A program made the translations under genes and the position numbers. From Argentina anserina (taxonomy: Eukaryota > Streptophyta > Magnoliopsida > Rosales > Rosaceae): a stretch of DNA of 64,000 nt. Of this stretch, positions 51,271-64,000 are shown in pieces (within the stretch, counting starts at the first letter, position 1; each line of letters begins with the position of its first letter). The notes below the pieces were generated by a model that ran no database searches, was not told the DNA's origin, and saw only the letters and a program-made list of their open reading frames with translations. The stretch is from positions 6,944,001-7,008,000 of the forward strand of contig NC_065876.1 in the NCBI RefSeq assembly GCF_933775445.1. The letters run 5' to 3'.

Positions 51271-53289
51271 TGTGATAAAACTTAAAACTTAAAACTTAAA
51301 AGCCATACATGTATTCTCTGATTGTGGTGTGTCGACTGTCGTGTTAGGGTTTCACTGAAAAGTTAACCCCCAAATTACTGACCCGAGTCACCCGACCTAT
51401 CTGGCTATCTATGAAGTTCTCAACGCTATTTATCTGGCTATCTATGAAACCGTACCTGGAAAAAGATTCGTCACTAGTGTACTGAAGATTCGTTCGTCAC
51501 TAGTGTACTGAAGATTCGTCACAGGTTGTACAATATCTGGAACAAAATTTACTACTGTCCTGGGAGATTTGTTATAAAGATTTGGTTGCCCAGACCTACG
51601 ACTTCTTAAGTAGTTGTTGTGATCGTATTCAACTATAAACTATGGTCTTTTCGAACAAACTGGACCTAATAAGGCTAAAAAACATGCTCAGACCAAAAAA
51701 ATAAAAAAGCGCTAAGTGTTCGCGTGCATGTTTTAGGTAGTTCCATCAAACAAACTTGGAACTAGCTAGCTAGCTTCGAGTGATTCAGAACCCTTCCGCC
51801 CTGTATTCGTTTCAGTCAGTTTTCCCGTCTAATTAACTGGTATAAACTTGATACGTACAGTTATTAATTTCCAGTGACAGTGTGATTGATCAGCGAAGTT
51901 GTTCGTAACTACCATTATATGGGTCATTCCTTTTGATCGATAATGTGAAGATATCATCATATCTGAGACAAAGCAAGTTGTGGCATCATATCGATCATTC
52001 ATTACACATGCAATAATGGGGTTGTCTAAACAACGATGATGCATATCATACAGTCATTTATAATTAATTGAATAAAATTATTACATTAACAACAATTAAA
52101 TTAAATTAAATTACGACATGAACAACAAAATTATTAAATTCATTTTACATATTTACATATTATTGAACAAAATTACCATGTTTACAACAATTTATTCAAA
52201 AACCTATAAAATGTTATAAGTGAAGTATTTACCTATAATTAACTATAATTACTTAATTAATAATTCATTTTACCACAATGACGATAAATTTGTTGTCATA
52301 TTTGTAAATGTGAGTATCAATACAAGTGGGTATTTAAGAAAATTCATGCAACAAAGTGTATGTGATAAATAAGGCATCTCTTGTTTATTTCATTGTGGTT
52401 CTTTCTTCAACCATTTTTCCTTCATTTAGGAAAAAAAAAGGAAAAGAATTAACGAAAGTATCCATCATGCTTCATTATACCCGGTGGATTACCTTCCTCT
52501 AACTATCACGTCTATACATTTTGTGGTCCATACCTGATGGCTTTACTTTTGAAGCAATACGACGACAATGGTTGATGATTCTCTTGTCAGCTTTTCTGAA
52601 GGCTCAAACCTCAATCAGATGTACTTACCGAATGTGCACCAAGTGTTTCCTTTTCTTCGACCTTTTCATCAATCAATCATGCTCAAACCTAAAAAACAAT
52701 TTCAATTCTCATCTGAATCAATCTAAAATGATATAGGAAATAGACTTTAAATGCATGTGAGCATAAAATTTTAAATCCTCCTATTAGTAAAGTATTAATT
52801 TTCAATTTTTAAACATGCTTAAAATCAATCAATCTAAAAGACATAGTCTAGTTTCATCATCAGGGATTGTTTCGTTTTAAGGACCGACACAAGTGAACCG
52901 ACATAGGTTGCGTTTGGTGCAGCTTATAAGTTACTTTACTTATAAGCCAAAGTGAAATTGGTGTTTGGTAAGGACAAGAAAAGCCATGTAACTTAAAAGC
53001 CATAGGTGTTTTTAGCGGATAAAGTCATCAAGAAATCAAATTGGCTATTGGCTCCTAAATTCTTTGTCAGATACAAGGCATAACCCTCTTAAAGACAAAG
53101 CGTCGTATAGTGAGCAAGCAATCATCGAGTAAGAAATCATATCGGCTATTGACTCATGAATTCTTGAATAGCAGTCATGTTGATTCACGCTCTTTCTCGT
53201 TTTGAAATAATATAATTTCTTTTTTGGGTGTTTCATGTTAAAGAAGGATTGTCATGCAATGGCAAAGCTAACCATAAATAGATGCATTC
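51271..53289. other. AT-rich spacer with small local duplications
   Basis: 51400-51535 contains short direct duplications (ATCTGGCTATCTATGAA twice; CACTAGTGTACTGAAGATTC twice). 53030-53165 has a diverged repeat of ATCGGCTATTGACTC-like words. No gene was recognised. Confidence 0.45.
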
Positions 53290-54034
53290 AATATGATGGC
53301 TAAGAATGTGATTAGGCAGTCTATGTCTAAAAGCATTAGGGGTGTGTGGCTGAGCCGAAATTTGCCTATGATTTTCTAGAGGCAATATCAATTAAGTTCA
53401 AGGAGAGTGAAAATGCTGAGATACATAGGCTAAACAAGGAATATCATAGCTTACAGTACTCAAAAACTGGAGGAGTCAGTGAGCATTTGTTGAAGTTGAT
53501 TAACATCAACAATAGACATAAAAGATGATGGTGGGAGTACAAGACACTTTGCTGGTGCATCATGCACTAGACACACTCCTAAGCAGTTTTAACCATCTCA
53601 AAACTAGCTACGATGCACAAAAGGAAAATTGGACTCTAGATGAACTCATAACCATCTGTTTTGATGAGGAGGAGAGGATTATGAAACAAACCCCAACCAT
53701 TTACTTGCTTGAGAAGTCTATGTGAAAGGGTGTGGATTATAAATTTTCTACAGCAAACTAGGTACTCAATCACATTGTAGAAGACAAGCTGGAAGTATTT
53801 TGTGACAATGAAGCAGTTGTTTACTTATGCAAGAACAATAAGAGATCCAGCAATTCCAAGCATATAGATTTAAAGTATTATAGTGTTAGGGAGAGGATTA
53901 AGAAGGGTGAGTTAGTGGTTCTAAGCATAGATACAAACTCACAACTAGCTGACCCTTTCACAAAAGCATTACCAATTAAAGTGTTCAAGAAACACACAAA
54001 AAACATAGGCATTTTGCCAAAATTAGATGCCTGA
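53290..54034 (+). pseudogene. Copia relic: gag fused to the end of RNase H by internal deletion
   Basis: 53290-53770 encodes a Copia gag (KFAYDFLEAISIKFKES, IHRLNKEYHSLQYSKTGGVS, VHHALDTLLSSFNHLKTSYD, NWTLDELITICFDEEER), with stops near 53524-53528 and 53723-53725. Almost at once it is followed by the RNase H C-terminus (KLEVFCDNEAVVYLCKNNKR, KHIDLKYYSVRERIKKGELV, SQLADPFTKALPIKVFKKHT), ending at 54032-54034. Zinc knuckle, protease, integrase and RT are all missing. The family differs from that at 20830. Confidence 0.85.
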
Positions 54035-54611
54035 GGTCAGTGGGAGCTAAGTCCATTAGGAGCAAACTAAAATTTACAAGTTTTGAGTTCTTGTTTTGAT
54101 TACTTTTGTAATAACAGTTTTCTTTGATTTAAATAAAATCTTGAGGTATTTTTAGAATTGTTTGTGTTATGCTGCAGCTTTACATTAGTTTCTGAAAATT
54201 TATCATATTAGTTACAGTTGTATATATACTTGCAAATCAGATGACTTTAATCATGTTTAACATGATGATATGGCTCAAACAAGTTATAAAGTCATTAGTG
54301 TCCAGTTTATTACTTGAAGTTTTTGGTTTTAGAACATACGGTAGGACTTGATATATATTATATACTTGTTAATACACATTAATATATATCTAAATACTAC
54401 AGGTTAGACATATGTATTTTGCAGGAGCTTATGTTGTAGCAAAGAAACTCTGCATTTTTGTTAAAGTGTAACTTGTTTCTTGTTCTGCATAAATGATTGC
54501 AAAGTGACCATGTTGTGATAAAAAAAATTTATTTAATTATTTATGGCGCACACTACAGTAAATAGTATGGTGACATTACATGAACTTGATAATCATAAAC
54601 AGGAAGTGATT

Positions 54612-54640
54612 GTCCAAGTAGGAGATTGTTATATCAATTT
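54612..54640 (+). other. Candidate polypurine tract and start of a 3' LTR of the Copia relic
   Basis: CCAAGTAGGAGAT is followed by TGTTATATCAATTTTTGAC, the usual purine tract then TG form. The LTR end could not be fixed. Confidence 0.4.
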
Positions 54641-56008
54641 TTGACATATCACATATTATATGATATCATGCTTAATGTCATAATCTATTTCTACATGGAA
54701 ACAAAGACAATATCAATTCTAGTTCCTAATGATTTCGTGTACTATATCATTATGGTAAGGAATCTTATTCTAAGTCTAGAAGCAATATTACGTATCATTA
54801 TTTAATCATGAATCTAAATAAAATGACTTAACTCGCAAGAAATCCTTAATGGAAGGATTATTAGGGTTATTGATTGATAGGCGCAAAAGCACCTATAAAG
54901 ATACCATATTATCAAATCAATTATATCAATGTAGTAAATGGAAAATAAGGGTCATTATGCGCAGAAGATTAGTGAAACTAATACTAAAAAACACAAATAG
55001 ACGCGTAAACCAGAAATCTGGCAGACTCGACCTAGGAGCGTAAACCTAATTAATTAATTAATCTACACTCAACTAAATATTACGAAATTAAATAGACACT
55101 AACTAGACGCAGTGTCAGACTACCCACAAATTTTTAGGGTATTCGGAATTTTTTTGATTGGTGATCAAAAATAAATAAAACAGAAGTACTGCTAAACACA
55201 AAATATTAAAAAGTAAATATGGATGTAAATATGAGAAAAACAATAGCTAGGAACTTCTCTCCACCACTAGATATGCTTCAATCACAAAAAAAATGTCAAT
55301 AATTATAGATGAATGCATTCACAGTTAAGGCAATGTCGTTAGGTCATTAACCGTATTACGTTATCTTACTTGTCATGTGAAGCGAAATGTCGGTATCGAC
55401 TTAACTATATTCTCAATTAATTGATCTAATAAATGTCAGTATCTAGACCAAAATAATTAAAATCATGAAGTTCTAAGAACGTTTGAGTAATAACAAAGAA
55501 TCTAAGGTCAATGTCAGTAGCCTTAGATTACTAAGGAATCACTTTACACAAGTACCTGCAAAGAACTTGTTATCTCTCATAGAATATGCAACGATATGTC
55601 GGTCATATACATATTCAAGATAATAAAACCCTAAAACATGTATCAAAGTATCGACCCAATGAGACATGCAATAGAATTATCAATGAACAATTAGTTAAGA
55701 AATTCTCATCTAAAATTATATAAATCAATTGGAGTTTGAAATCGAAGACATATCTAGAGCTTTGATTAGCCTCTAACTATTAAGGAATTTAGTTACACAT
55801 AATCTTGAATAAAAGCATCAAAGAATACATGAGAGATGAATTAAAGGAGAAGAGACCGAACTTCCTTTTTCTTGTGGAGGCTTGATGAGATTTTAGCACC
55901 TTGAGGAGATGTGGGTTGTAGCTTGAAGAGATTGAAGGTGACTTCGTTTCGGCTCTCCATGTCCGTCTTCTCTCATTTATCTTCTCTTTTTCTCTCTATT
56001 TTTTCTGC
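54641..56008. other. AT-rich spacer, possibly including the relic's LTR
   Basis: No gene was recognised. Confidence 0.35.
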
Positions 56009-56041
<33 letters not shown>

Positions 56042-56054
56042 TCCCTCTCCCTCT
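56009..56054. repeat. (CT)n microsatellite passing into CTCCCT repeats
   Basis: A CT run of about 30 bp (56009-56038), then several CTCCCT-like units. Confidence 0.9.
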
Positions 56055-56194
56055 CCTTCTCTTGGTTGGTTATGAAAAAATGGTGTGTATGGAGATGATG
56101 GTGATAGAGGTTTTTATAGAGGAGAATGGTAGTGAAAAAAGTAGAGAAAAGTGAAAGATAATGGTATAGTGAGTGTGGTGGTTAGTTATGGAAT

Positions 56195-56403
56195 AAGTGG
56201 GTGATAAAGGAGGAAGTGAGTGATCATGGAAGGAAGTGGGTGATAAAGAAGGAAGTAGGTGATCATGGAAGGAAGTGGGTGATCATGTAGGAAGTTGGTG
56301 ATCATGGAAGGAAGTAGGTGATAACAGAAGAAAGTAGGTGATAACGGAGGGAAGTGGGTGATCATGTAGGAATTGAATGATCATGGAAGAAGTGGGTGAT
56401 GGT
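56195..56403. repeat. Degenerate minisatellite, unit about 20 bp
   Basis: About ten imperfect copies of GGAAGTGGGTGATCATGTA, with variants GATAAAGGA and GATAACGGA. Unit length varies by one or two bases. Confidence 0.8.
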
Positions 56404-57109
56404 TATGTAATGATGGACCTAGAGGTGATGATTACACCCAAAATCAAATCAAATTTTTGCATAATATATGTGTGGATTTTCGGACAATAGAGAGCCATGA
56501 TTTTGTGAGAAAGAGAGAAAAATGGTGTAGTTAAATCTCAACTAAAAAGATGGGATCTAATTGTGATAGAACAATGTGTTGCTCCTTCCTTGTTCCTCCA
56601 TAAAATTAGCCTGAAAATACATGGCACCACTAAAAGTGGTGGTGCTCGGAAAATTACCGAAATTTCATATTTTTCTCTTCTTGTCAAGATATTCGAGTTA
56701 AGAATTGGATTTTCCTCTCTTTCTTCTCTCTTCTTCTTTATGCCACTTCAAAATACCTAAAAATAAATAAAGTTCATTAAAATATAAAAACATTACAAAA
56801 TAGCTAAGTAAAAGGAATAATTAACACAATAAAAGTCACATAAATATGTGACTATCATTGATCCTCTATATATATAGATGGTAAAAGTTTTTGTTATCAC
56901 TACGAGTTATTGCGTGAGTTTCTGTCCATTGAGAAAGTAGAGAGTAGTGACTAACAGAAGATCTTGCCTAGCATTCGCCAGGTCAGGAGCAATGGATCAC
57001 AGAGTTGTTGTTCATTAAGATAGTAGGTTCTTAAACACTAAAGTAATGATTAGATTGTTATGCATATGATCTTAGGTTTTGTACTCATAACATGTAATTT
57101 GATTTACAG

Positions 57110-58254
57110 GGGGTCCAACCGTGTTGGCAACCTCTCTTCCTCTCGGTGGAGAGCACAATGGATCCATATTTATGGATTGGCACTTGTTGGTGGCAGTGAC
57201 AAAAGGACAAGGAAGCTTCTCGCTCGGCTCGCGTTGTGGCTTTAGCCTCAATGGCAGGCGGAGGAGCAGCGCGGCGGCATTGCGTCAAATTGGACTGCAA
57301 CACCAAGAACTCGGTTCGAAAGAGACCTTGATTTGGGCACATGGATCGGATCTTCATATGGGTGGCGGGGTTGGCCTCGTGTAGTGCGATGATGTGTTTA
57401 TATTTCGATTAGGTTGGGATTTGATGGCTCTTGCTGGGATATCCAACGCCGTCACGGATCATCTCAGGGTTGGTCGGATTTGAAGCCGTTGGGTAGTGAC
57501 TGGTGGCGTGAGTCGGGATCTAGGCATGTTTGGTGGTTGGTTTGTTCTCTTGTGAGACGGTGGCTCCCAGATCCGGTTTGTGGATCTCAACTGCCTCTTT
57601 GTATGCGGCGGAGGTCTCCGATGGCCTTGGGTGAGGACTGGCGACGAGATATGAGGCTCGGGGATTATTGCTGGGTTGCCTTGTAAGCGGCAAACCGTTC
57701 AGTTCCATCTAGTAGTCCTTGGGTGCCTGATTGCTTGGGTGCCCAAAGTAATTCCTTTCGAGATAGATGTTCAAGAGAGTCTGGTGACTTGGGCTCTTGG
57801 AGTAGAGTTGTTGTTTGGCTTCGTATTGTGGAGCATCTGATTTCTGGTCAAATCGGGGCGCACGAGTAGTTTGATCTTGTGTCCGGAAGAGCTGCTCATA
57901 TTGTTCTCGGATTGATTTTGGTTCTTAATAGGTCGTTTTCCAACACTTGAGTTTTTATCGCTCTTGGTGATTCTCGATCTCCTTGGTTATGGTTACGGTT
58001 ACAGTTATGGTTACTCTCATTTTTACATTGCTTATGTGACATATGCAGTGTAGCGATGCCTTAGCTCAACAAGTCACATGGTTACCCGGTTACTCCTTGA
58101 TGCGTTTGTGTATCTAGTTATGAGTTGTTATTTTATCAGTTACCTTAGATGCGTTTGTGCATCTCGTTATCTTTTATTATTATTTTCGATGCATTGACAT
58201 CGCTCTATGTACTCTTTATTTAATTAATATAATTTCGTCTTTATTTCAAAAAAA
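57110..58254 (+). mobile_element. Probable non-LTR-type repeat with A-rich 3' end
   Basis: The segment is markedly more GC-rich than its surroundings (57110-57750), with short broken ORFs. It then passes through repeated words (GATGCGTTTGTG twice near 58100-58155; GGTTAYGGTTA words near 57985-58012) to an A-run at 58249-58255. This fits a 5'-truncated or non-autonomous LINE/SINE-like insertion. No RT motif was found and no target duplication was proven. Confidence 0.4.
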
Positions 58255-58255
58255 G

Positions 58256-59078
58256 GTTGAAATGAACTTAAATGATTTATTGTAATTATTTAAATAAAGT
58301 CTAATCATAAACGACTACAAGATCGATTCTTGATCACTTGAATTGGTGATCATATAACTTTAAGTTAAATTTGGGAATATCACCTATGAAATGAGGTAAA
58401 ATTTCTTGAAAAAATGTCATAGAACACGACTTAAATATATCGCAATGCAAGGCCAGAAAGAGATTTCAGGGTCAGGTTGGCGTATGTCTAAAACCACTTA
58501 TAGTGTCAACCTAGAAACTAGGTTCTGGTTTACATATCTGTTTGCCTGGAGTGACGACTCCATTGTCCATTCTAATTAATTATATATTGAGACAATTATA
58601 TATATGATTTATGGATGATTTATATCTCAAGTCGTTGCCTATGACCATCCTGTAAACTTTGTTAACTCTAGACTAGTCTGTGAGAATATTGATCGCGATT
58701 GATACCGAAACTATATCTAAACCCTTCAAAACCATAATATGATTTTAAGACCACCTACTTATCACAGCCTCGAATAATTAATTGTTGATCAAGGCTGTCT
58801 TGTACATTATAGGATAGGTTTTATACATATAGCTAGTTGGCTGCTTAATTACATCGAAGTCAAATGAGCAGAATTTATAAGAAATTGAAGCTCGATTTGT
58901 TTAGTGCAATCATGCATTCCCAAGATGGTGGCTCATGACGAGCAACAACTAACAAGCATAGCAAGTTCCGCAACAGTACAGTTGAACATGCTGATCTATT
59001 CAAATATATCTCTCCCAAAATATGACACATCTTAAGTGATTATCTCATTGTTTCATGTATGATTCTTATCTCTTCTAG

Positions 59079-59112
<34 letters not shown>

Positions 59113-59710
59113 AGGAATAGTAGCTAGCTAGAACTAGAAGACGTACCAGTGCCATAATCACTAATTAAGAATCTTCAAAGATGTTCACACAGAATATGCG
59201 AGATAGAATGTCAACTGTCTTAAGGCACACATCCTTTTTTTTTTTTTTTTGATATCCATCAGATAGAGAAAAGTCTACTGCAGTAATGCAGTATCATTAA
59301 ATTTAACTTCTAAGTAAAACATACATTACAATGATTACACGTATACATTTCGAATTGAGGTCCCTGCTTATATTTTCTTCTTAAGAAAATAAAAATACGT
59401 GTATTTTCGTACATGTATATGTACGGTCGGTGGTGCTTACTTGTAAATTAGTGATTAGCATATAGACAAATGGAGTTGTACGTACTTAATTAGTGAAGAT
59501 GGACGTAATACAACAAAGGCATTTTCTGAAATCAAGGATTGTTTATTCTAGACTTTGTCGTTTAAATTTTTAACGTAATTGAGTTACAAAATTTCTAACA
59601 CACATCCCACTGCTCCTCCTTTGCATGCAATTAATATGTTGACTTCTTTTTTACCGATCTTAAGAGTATTTCCAACAGTTTTGGCATTTTACAGAAAAAT
59701 GACTATTTTG
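58256..59710. other. AT-rich spacer with (TA)n microsatellite
   Basis: A TA run at 59080-59110 and a T18 tract near 59233-59250. No gene was recognised. Confidence 0.5.
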
Positions 59711-62700
59711 TGTTCCGGGAGAATTATTATTCTACCATTCTGTGTGTCTTAGCCTAATAGGTTTCATATTAGGAGATAGATTAGCATCTCCGTAATAGAT
59801 TAGGACTCCGAATCCTACATGAATGTGGTTTTGTAATGCCTATATATAGGCCCTCATATCATTTAATAATACACAATTATTTCATCATGAAACACGTTAT
59901 CACGCACTTTCCCCTAAAACCCTGAACTTTTAGAGCCCTAGAAATTTTTTTTCCTCTCCACCGCCGGCCGCTTTCGTCTCCGGTTTCCGGCATCTTCCCG
60001 TCAGCCCCCCTGCAGCCACCGCAACCTGCTGCCACTGCAACCCCTCCCTGCAGCCCCTGCACGCAACCCATGCAGCCCCGCACGGTCTCCTCCGCAAAAA
60101 CATCTTTTTGCCTCGCAACCCCGCATCAAAGGGTTCAAAATTGCTCTTCCCGCATATTCACGCAAGAAACGCGAACTCCACAAGCAAAGTCTTTGCTCAA
60201 GAGAAGCTATTCTTGTCTTCTCTAAACCTTCAAAGCTGACCCGGATCCGAACCGATTTTGCCCGATTTCAGCAACAGTTGACCCACCTTGGATTTGGGTC
60301 TCTGGCCTACCGAGCCCAATAACCCTTTAACTCTATTTTTTTTCTTTTCGTTTTTCCTATTGATTTATTACATCGTTTGTTCGCACGTTTAGTTTCTAAC
60401 TAATTTTCACGTGCTCGTATAGGAAAAATGATCAATTGTCGTACCACTGTGATGACATCCATGCCTGAGACGGACATTACTCATGCGAAATTTATGACAT
60501 CAGTACGAAGATCGAAAAGGAATTCATCAAGCAACTTCATGCATGACGATCGATTTGCAGAGTAATTTAATTATATACGGTCTATTTGGCAGACCAACAA
60601 GTATGTTTTTTCTTAAAGTTGCTGCTTTTGAACATATATATATATATATATTATTGGGCGCTATTAACCTTATTCATGTCTATTTTCTGGTCTTTCTTAT
60701 AGCGCTGATGAGACCAAAGAGGGATATGTTTCTCTTCTTGGTCGACGTTTTTCGTGTGACGGTCCTGGGGGAGTCACGTTATTATGTAAAGGGAAGAAAT
60801 CGATTTCATGTGGTTGCCTGAGTGCACCGCTGTTTTGGGTGCGATCATGAGAATCGCCGATATGCATCGATTATTTTTTGACCATATACATCACAACTCT
60901 TCTAATTCCGGTTACATACTTGAATAGTTTCGATCATTCGAAACCTATACAACCCTCGTTTCTTATGGATGCGTCGCCATCGCGACTGTTAGTTGAATGT
61001 TTGAGTTTTCTTAAACTGATGTCTATAAACGATAATCCCATGGTCTACGTACTCATTTATTTGAGTTGAAATCCATTACTCTGAAGCAGCACTATTTGCT
61101 GACAAAAGATCCCAAAAATAACGAATTCAATGGGACACACTTAAATTGATTCAATAAACGCCAATGACGTTGTATTACCAGAATTAACCTTGAAGCATGC
61201 TCCACATCCGAGAAACACATGTCATTTTTGGCACCTGTATCTATTTCTTGAGGGAATTTTGGAGATGGAAACGTAACATTCATCCATTCTCAAGTAAGCA
61301 CATTTTTGAGCCTCAGGCTAAGGCTCCGCGCGATACGATATGCAAGATTTTGTTGCTACGGATTTTTGATTAGTCAATCTATTTTGACTATGTTTTCTGC
61401 TTACTATTTTTTAAGTATGACGTTGGAATTGCCATGTTTCTTGCTCGACTTTAACTTAAGTCATCTATTGGAATTGGAAGCTTGTTTGTGTTGTATTAAA
61501 TATTGGTATATTCAATAAAATTTCTCGTATTTCTTAGATGAACTCATGAGAATTTTATTTGTCTTAAACCTAGCATGAATGGTCAACGTTTGCAACTCAC
61601 GTGGTTTTTAAATTGGTCGCTTTTAGGTTACATGGGACCCTAATAGTACTACATTGTGAATTTGGACATTAAAATTTGGAAAACGGACATCGGAACGTTA
61701 AAATTGACATCGTTTTCCCCGGTACTGTTCCGGCGTTTCCAGAACGTTTTTCGTCGTATTGGCCGCCTTCCGGAAACTTACCGGCATTTCCGGCACCACC
61801 ATCCAGTTCCTGCCGGTGTCCCCTGTCGGATAGCAGCCCCGGCCTCCTTGCCGACCAGGTTCGACTGCCGCCGGTTCCGGCGAGTTTTCGACGATTTTTC
61901 GTCGTTTCTCGTCAGTTTTCCTGCATATTTCCCGCAGTTTATACTGCCACGTTTTCCAGTCCAAATTTCACCCGGTTTTGAGTTATTTTGACATTGTTTT
62001 CCGGTTAATTTTCCGGTTTTCTCCGACTCATTTCATAGCTCTACGGTTTTATTATTATTGGTGACCACCCACACCAATTGGATGGTTTTTTTTACCACCC
62101 AAATTGTTTGGTATTCAACTGCTGCAATACCATATTTTTCAAAATCTTAAGTTGAAGAATGTAGTTCTATTGCCATGTGATACACTCGATGTGATTGCAC
62201 ATTTGTTTCAATCCCCCTCTTACAATATCATACGGCGTATTGTCTAGAGAAGTTCACCACGTCGTTGACTCTCTTAATTTTATTTTGAGCATGTCCAGTC
62301 GTAAAATCGAGTGTCTTGCTAATTGCGTAACCATCCACACTGTCCTACGGCGTAGGTAGTTGTTTTACGGATCTCGTGCGGAGATTCTGTTTTATATTTT
62401 CGTGCCTTGCTAAGTTTTCAAAGGCCCTACATGCCAATGATGAATTTTCATCTTGATATTTGTATTAAGAATGGAGAGAAATAAATATGTCAGATTTCAT
62501 TGACAGTAGCTTTTTCAAGCTTAGACAGTAGTTTTGTTAGCCTGTGGACATAGCTTTGCTTGCATGCAGCAATAGCTTTATGTAAATCAAGATTCTTTGA
62601 ATCATGAGTTCGGTTTTGCTGTCTCATCGGTTTTGACATGATCATTTTTGGTCATTTTAAACGAAATATGATTATTCGAGTTCTTTGAAATTCACATGAT

Positions 62701-62890
62701 CATCTATTTTTCATGTTCACGAAGCGATTGAAGGATCACCTCACCCATGCTTCACACGGTGAGGCCGTGCCTATCCGTGCCATGCACGGTAAGGCAGAGC
62801 CTACCCCTCTCGGTGGCTCCATGGCATTCAGGCCGTCGGTGGCGGCATCCCCTCCTTCACATGAGCTTGTGATGCCTCCCGTGTTTTCTA
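59711..62890 (+). mobile_element. Internally deleted member of the large Copia family, no 3' LTR seen
   Basis: The 5' LTR is 59711-59894 (184 bp, TGTTCCGGGAG to ATGAAACA, same palindromic TATA), followed by the primer-site-like CGTTATCACG. Colinear blocks then match the complete element: GC-rich leader (59945-60180), the GACGGTCCTGGG segment (about 60650-60850), the gag-pol spacer (about 61440-62060, with the TTCCGG block), a broken protease start (about 62290-62380) and the GC-rich integrase-linker cassette (62700-62890). Gag capsid, integrase core, RT and RNase H are absent. The match stops at the hAT-like sequence at about 62893. No TSD can be assigned. Confidence 0.85.
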
Positions 62891-62892
62891 AT

Positions 62893-63110
62893 AGGGGTGT
62901 TAATCGGTTTGAATGGTTCGGTTTATAGGTGATACCGAACACCAAACCGTTCTATTTATTCGGTTTGGTTCGGTTTGGTTTTTCACCTTTTTTTTTCAAA
63001 AACCAATTGTGTTCGGTTTGGTTCGGTTTGGTTTTTCTCTGGTTTATATCGGTTTTTCTTTCGGTTATTTTGTAAAGAAAATCAGAGTTTCTTTACTTGT
63101 CTATCTACTT
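62893..63110. mobile_element. Possible hAT-like repeat starting TAGGGGTGTTAATCGG
   Basis: It begins at the break of the Copia copy with a terminus reminiscent of plant hAT MITEs and is full of CGGTTTGGTTCGG direct words. The right end is not defined. Confidence 0.4.
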
Positions 63111-63133
63111 GATTCTTAACGAAATAAAAAGAA

Positions 63134-64000
63134 CATGCGGACAGATTTGCAAAATTCTATTTACAAGATATAGTTGCTTCACAAATGCATACAATTGCAA
63201 AAAGCCACTAAACAAGTTATACCACATTAGTAGGCATGTTGTCGTTCCAATATCTAAAATTCAAAATATTAAATTTTGACCGTCAGATGTGATCAGCATA
63301 TTTAAATAAGGATATGGTAAAAAAATTCATCTAATGTTGATAATATTTGGGTCTCGATCGATGTGGTCAACATTAACTTAATTTCATCTAATTAAGTGAA
63401 TTTGTTCTTACCCCCTCCTTCTTAACTAGTTTTGGTGGATTTTTTCATGCACACACTCTCACATATATGTGATGTAGCAGCTCGTGTAAAATTTTCAAAA
63501 ATTTTACGTTCCAGGGATAAGGCTACCCATAGGTGATAATAAGCGTAAAAAGGGTTGACCGCCTCGATCGGGACACAAACGTTATCGAAAATATGTGATT
63601 TTTTACCATAACCATATTTCACTATACGTAACGCATCATGCGGACAAATTTGCAAAATTCTATTTATAAGATATAGTTGCTTCACAACTGCATACATTTG
63701 CAATAAGAACACTAAACAAGTTATACCACATTAGTAGACATGTTGTGGTTCCAATATCTAAAATTCAAATTATGAAATTTCGACCGTCGGATGTGATCAG
63801 CATATATAAATACATATATGGTAAAAAATTCACCGAATTTTGATAAAGTTTGGGTCTCGATCGATGTGGTCAACATTAACTTAATTTCATCTAATTAAGT
63901 GAATTTGTTCTTACCCCCTCCTTCTTGACTAGTTTTGGTGGATTTTTTCAAGCACACACTCTCACATATATGTGATGTAGCAGCTCGTGTAAAATTTTCA
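63134..64000. repeat. Tandem repeat with about 503-bp period, runs off the window
   Basis: The block starting CATGCGGACARATTTGCAAA at 63134 begins again at 63637 and runs to the last base. The copies are nearly identical over long stretches, for example TGGGTCTCGATCGATGTGGT and CACACTCTCACATATATGTG in each. Only about 1.7 units are visible. It could be a satellite-type array or a local duplication. Confidence 0.85.

Noticed and set aside
57060..57708. Several ORFs of 60-90 codons in the GC-rich segment
   Set aside because: Open frames on both strands reflect GC content. No RT, endonuclease or other domain is seen.

Overview
This is a plant nuclear window, almost certainly a eudicot. The genes have GT-AG introns and AT-rich spacers, there is a plant MIR319 precursor, and the genes belong to plant families (POB1/LRB-type BTB protein, DUF1191 protein, At5g41620-like coiled-coil protein, ABCC transporter). 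Copia and hAT elements are plentiful. A Rosaceae source would fit, but the sequence alone does not prove it.

Layout. 1-282: possible last exon of an unrecognised gene. 1582-2730: two foldback MITEs. 3791-7843 (+): complete seven-exon gene for an organellar IF-2. 8438-9668: 3' end of a Copia element on the minus strand, abutting a decayed ABCC transporter pseudogene (about 9665-13614, +). 13968-14293: solo LTR. 14892-15836 (-): DUF1191 membrane protein. 17053-20314 (+): complete six-exon BTB/BACK gene of the POB1/LRB type. 20830-28131: complete but decayed Copia retrotransposon with a 5-bp target duplication. 28132-38772: gene-poor, but it holds a MIR319 locus (34749-34938), a hAT derivative, a foldback MITE, a solo LTR and a 60-bp tandem repeat. 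38773-40654: a peptidase C45 (acyl-transferase-like) gene whose middle exons are inverted. 40688-41274 (-): glyoxalase-like pseudogene ending 34 bp away. 42539-46027 (-): complete three-exon At5g41620-like gene. 47166-49365: hAT-type element carrying a captured protein kinase fragment. 50854-51262: hAT MITE with a perfect 8-bp target duplication. 53290-54034: Copia relic with gag fused to the end of RNase H. 57110-58254: probable non-LTR-like repeat. 59711-62890: second, deleted member of the large Copia family. 63134-64000: about 503-bp tandem repeat that runs off the window.

Four protein genes look intact: IF-2, DUF1191, BTB/POB1 and At5g41620-like. MIR319 looks like an intact RNA gene. The other recognisable coding sequence is transposon-derived or broken. 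The neighbouring genes do not form one pathway. The most notable material is structural: the exon-block inversion, the kinase capture by a hAT element, a foldback MITE next to the MIR319 promoter, and an unusual Copia family with a conserved untranslated gag-pol spacer and GC-rich insertions in its polyprotein linkers.
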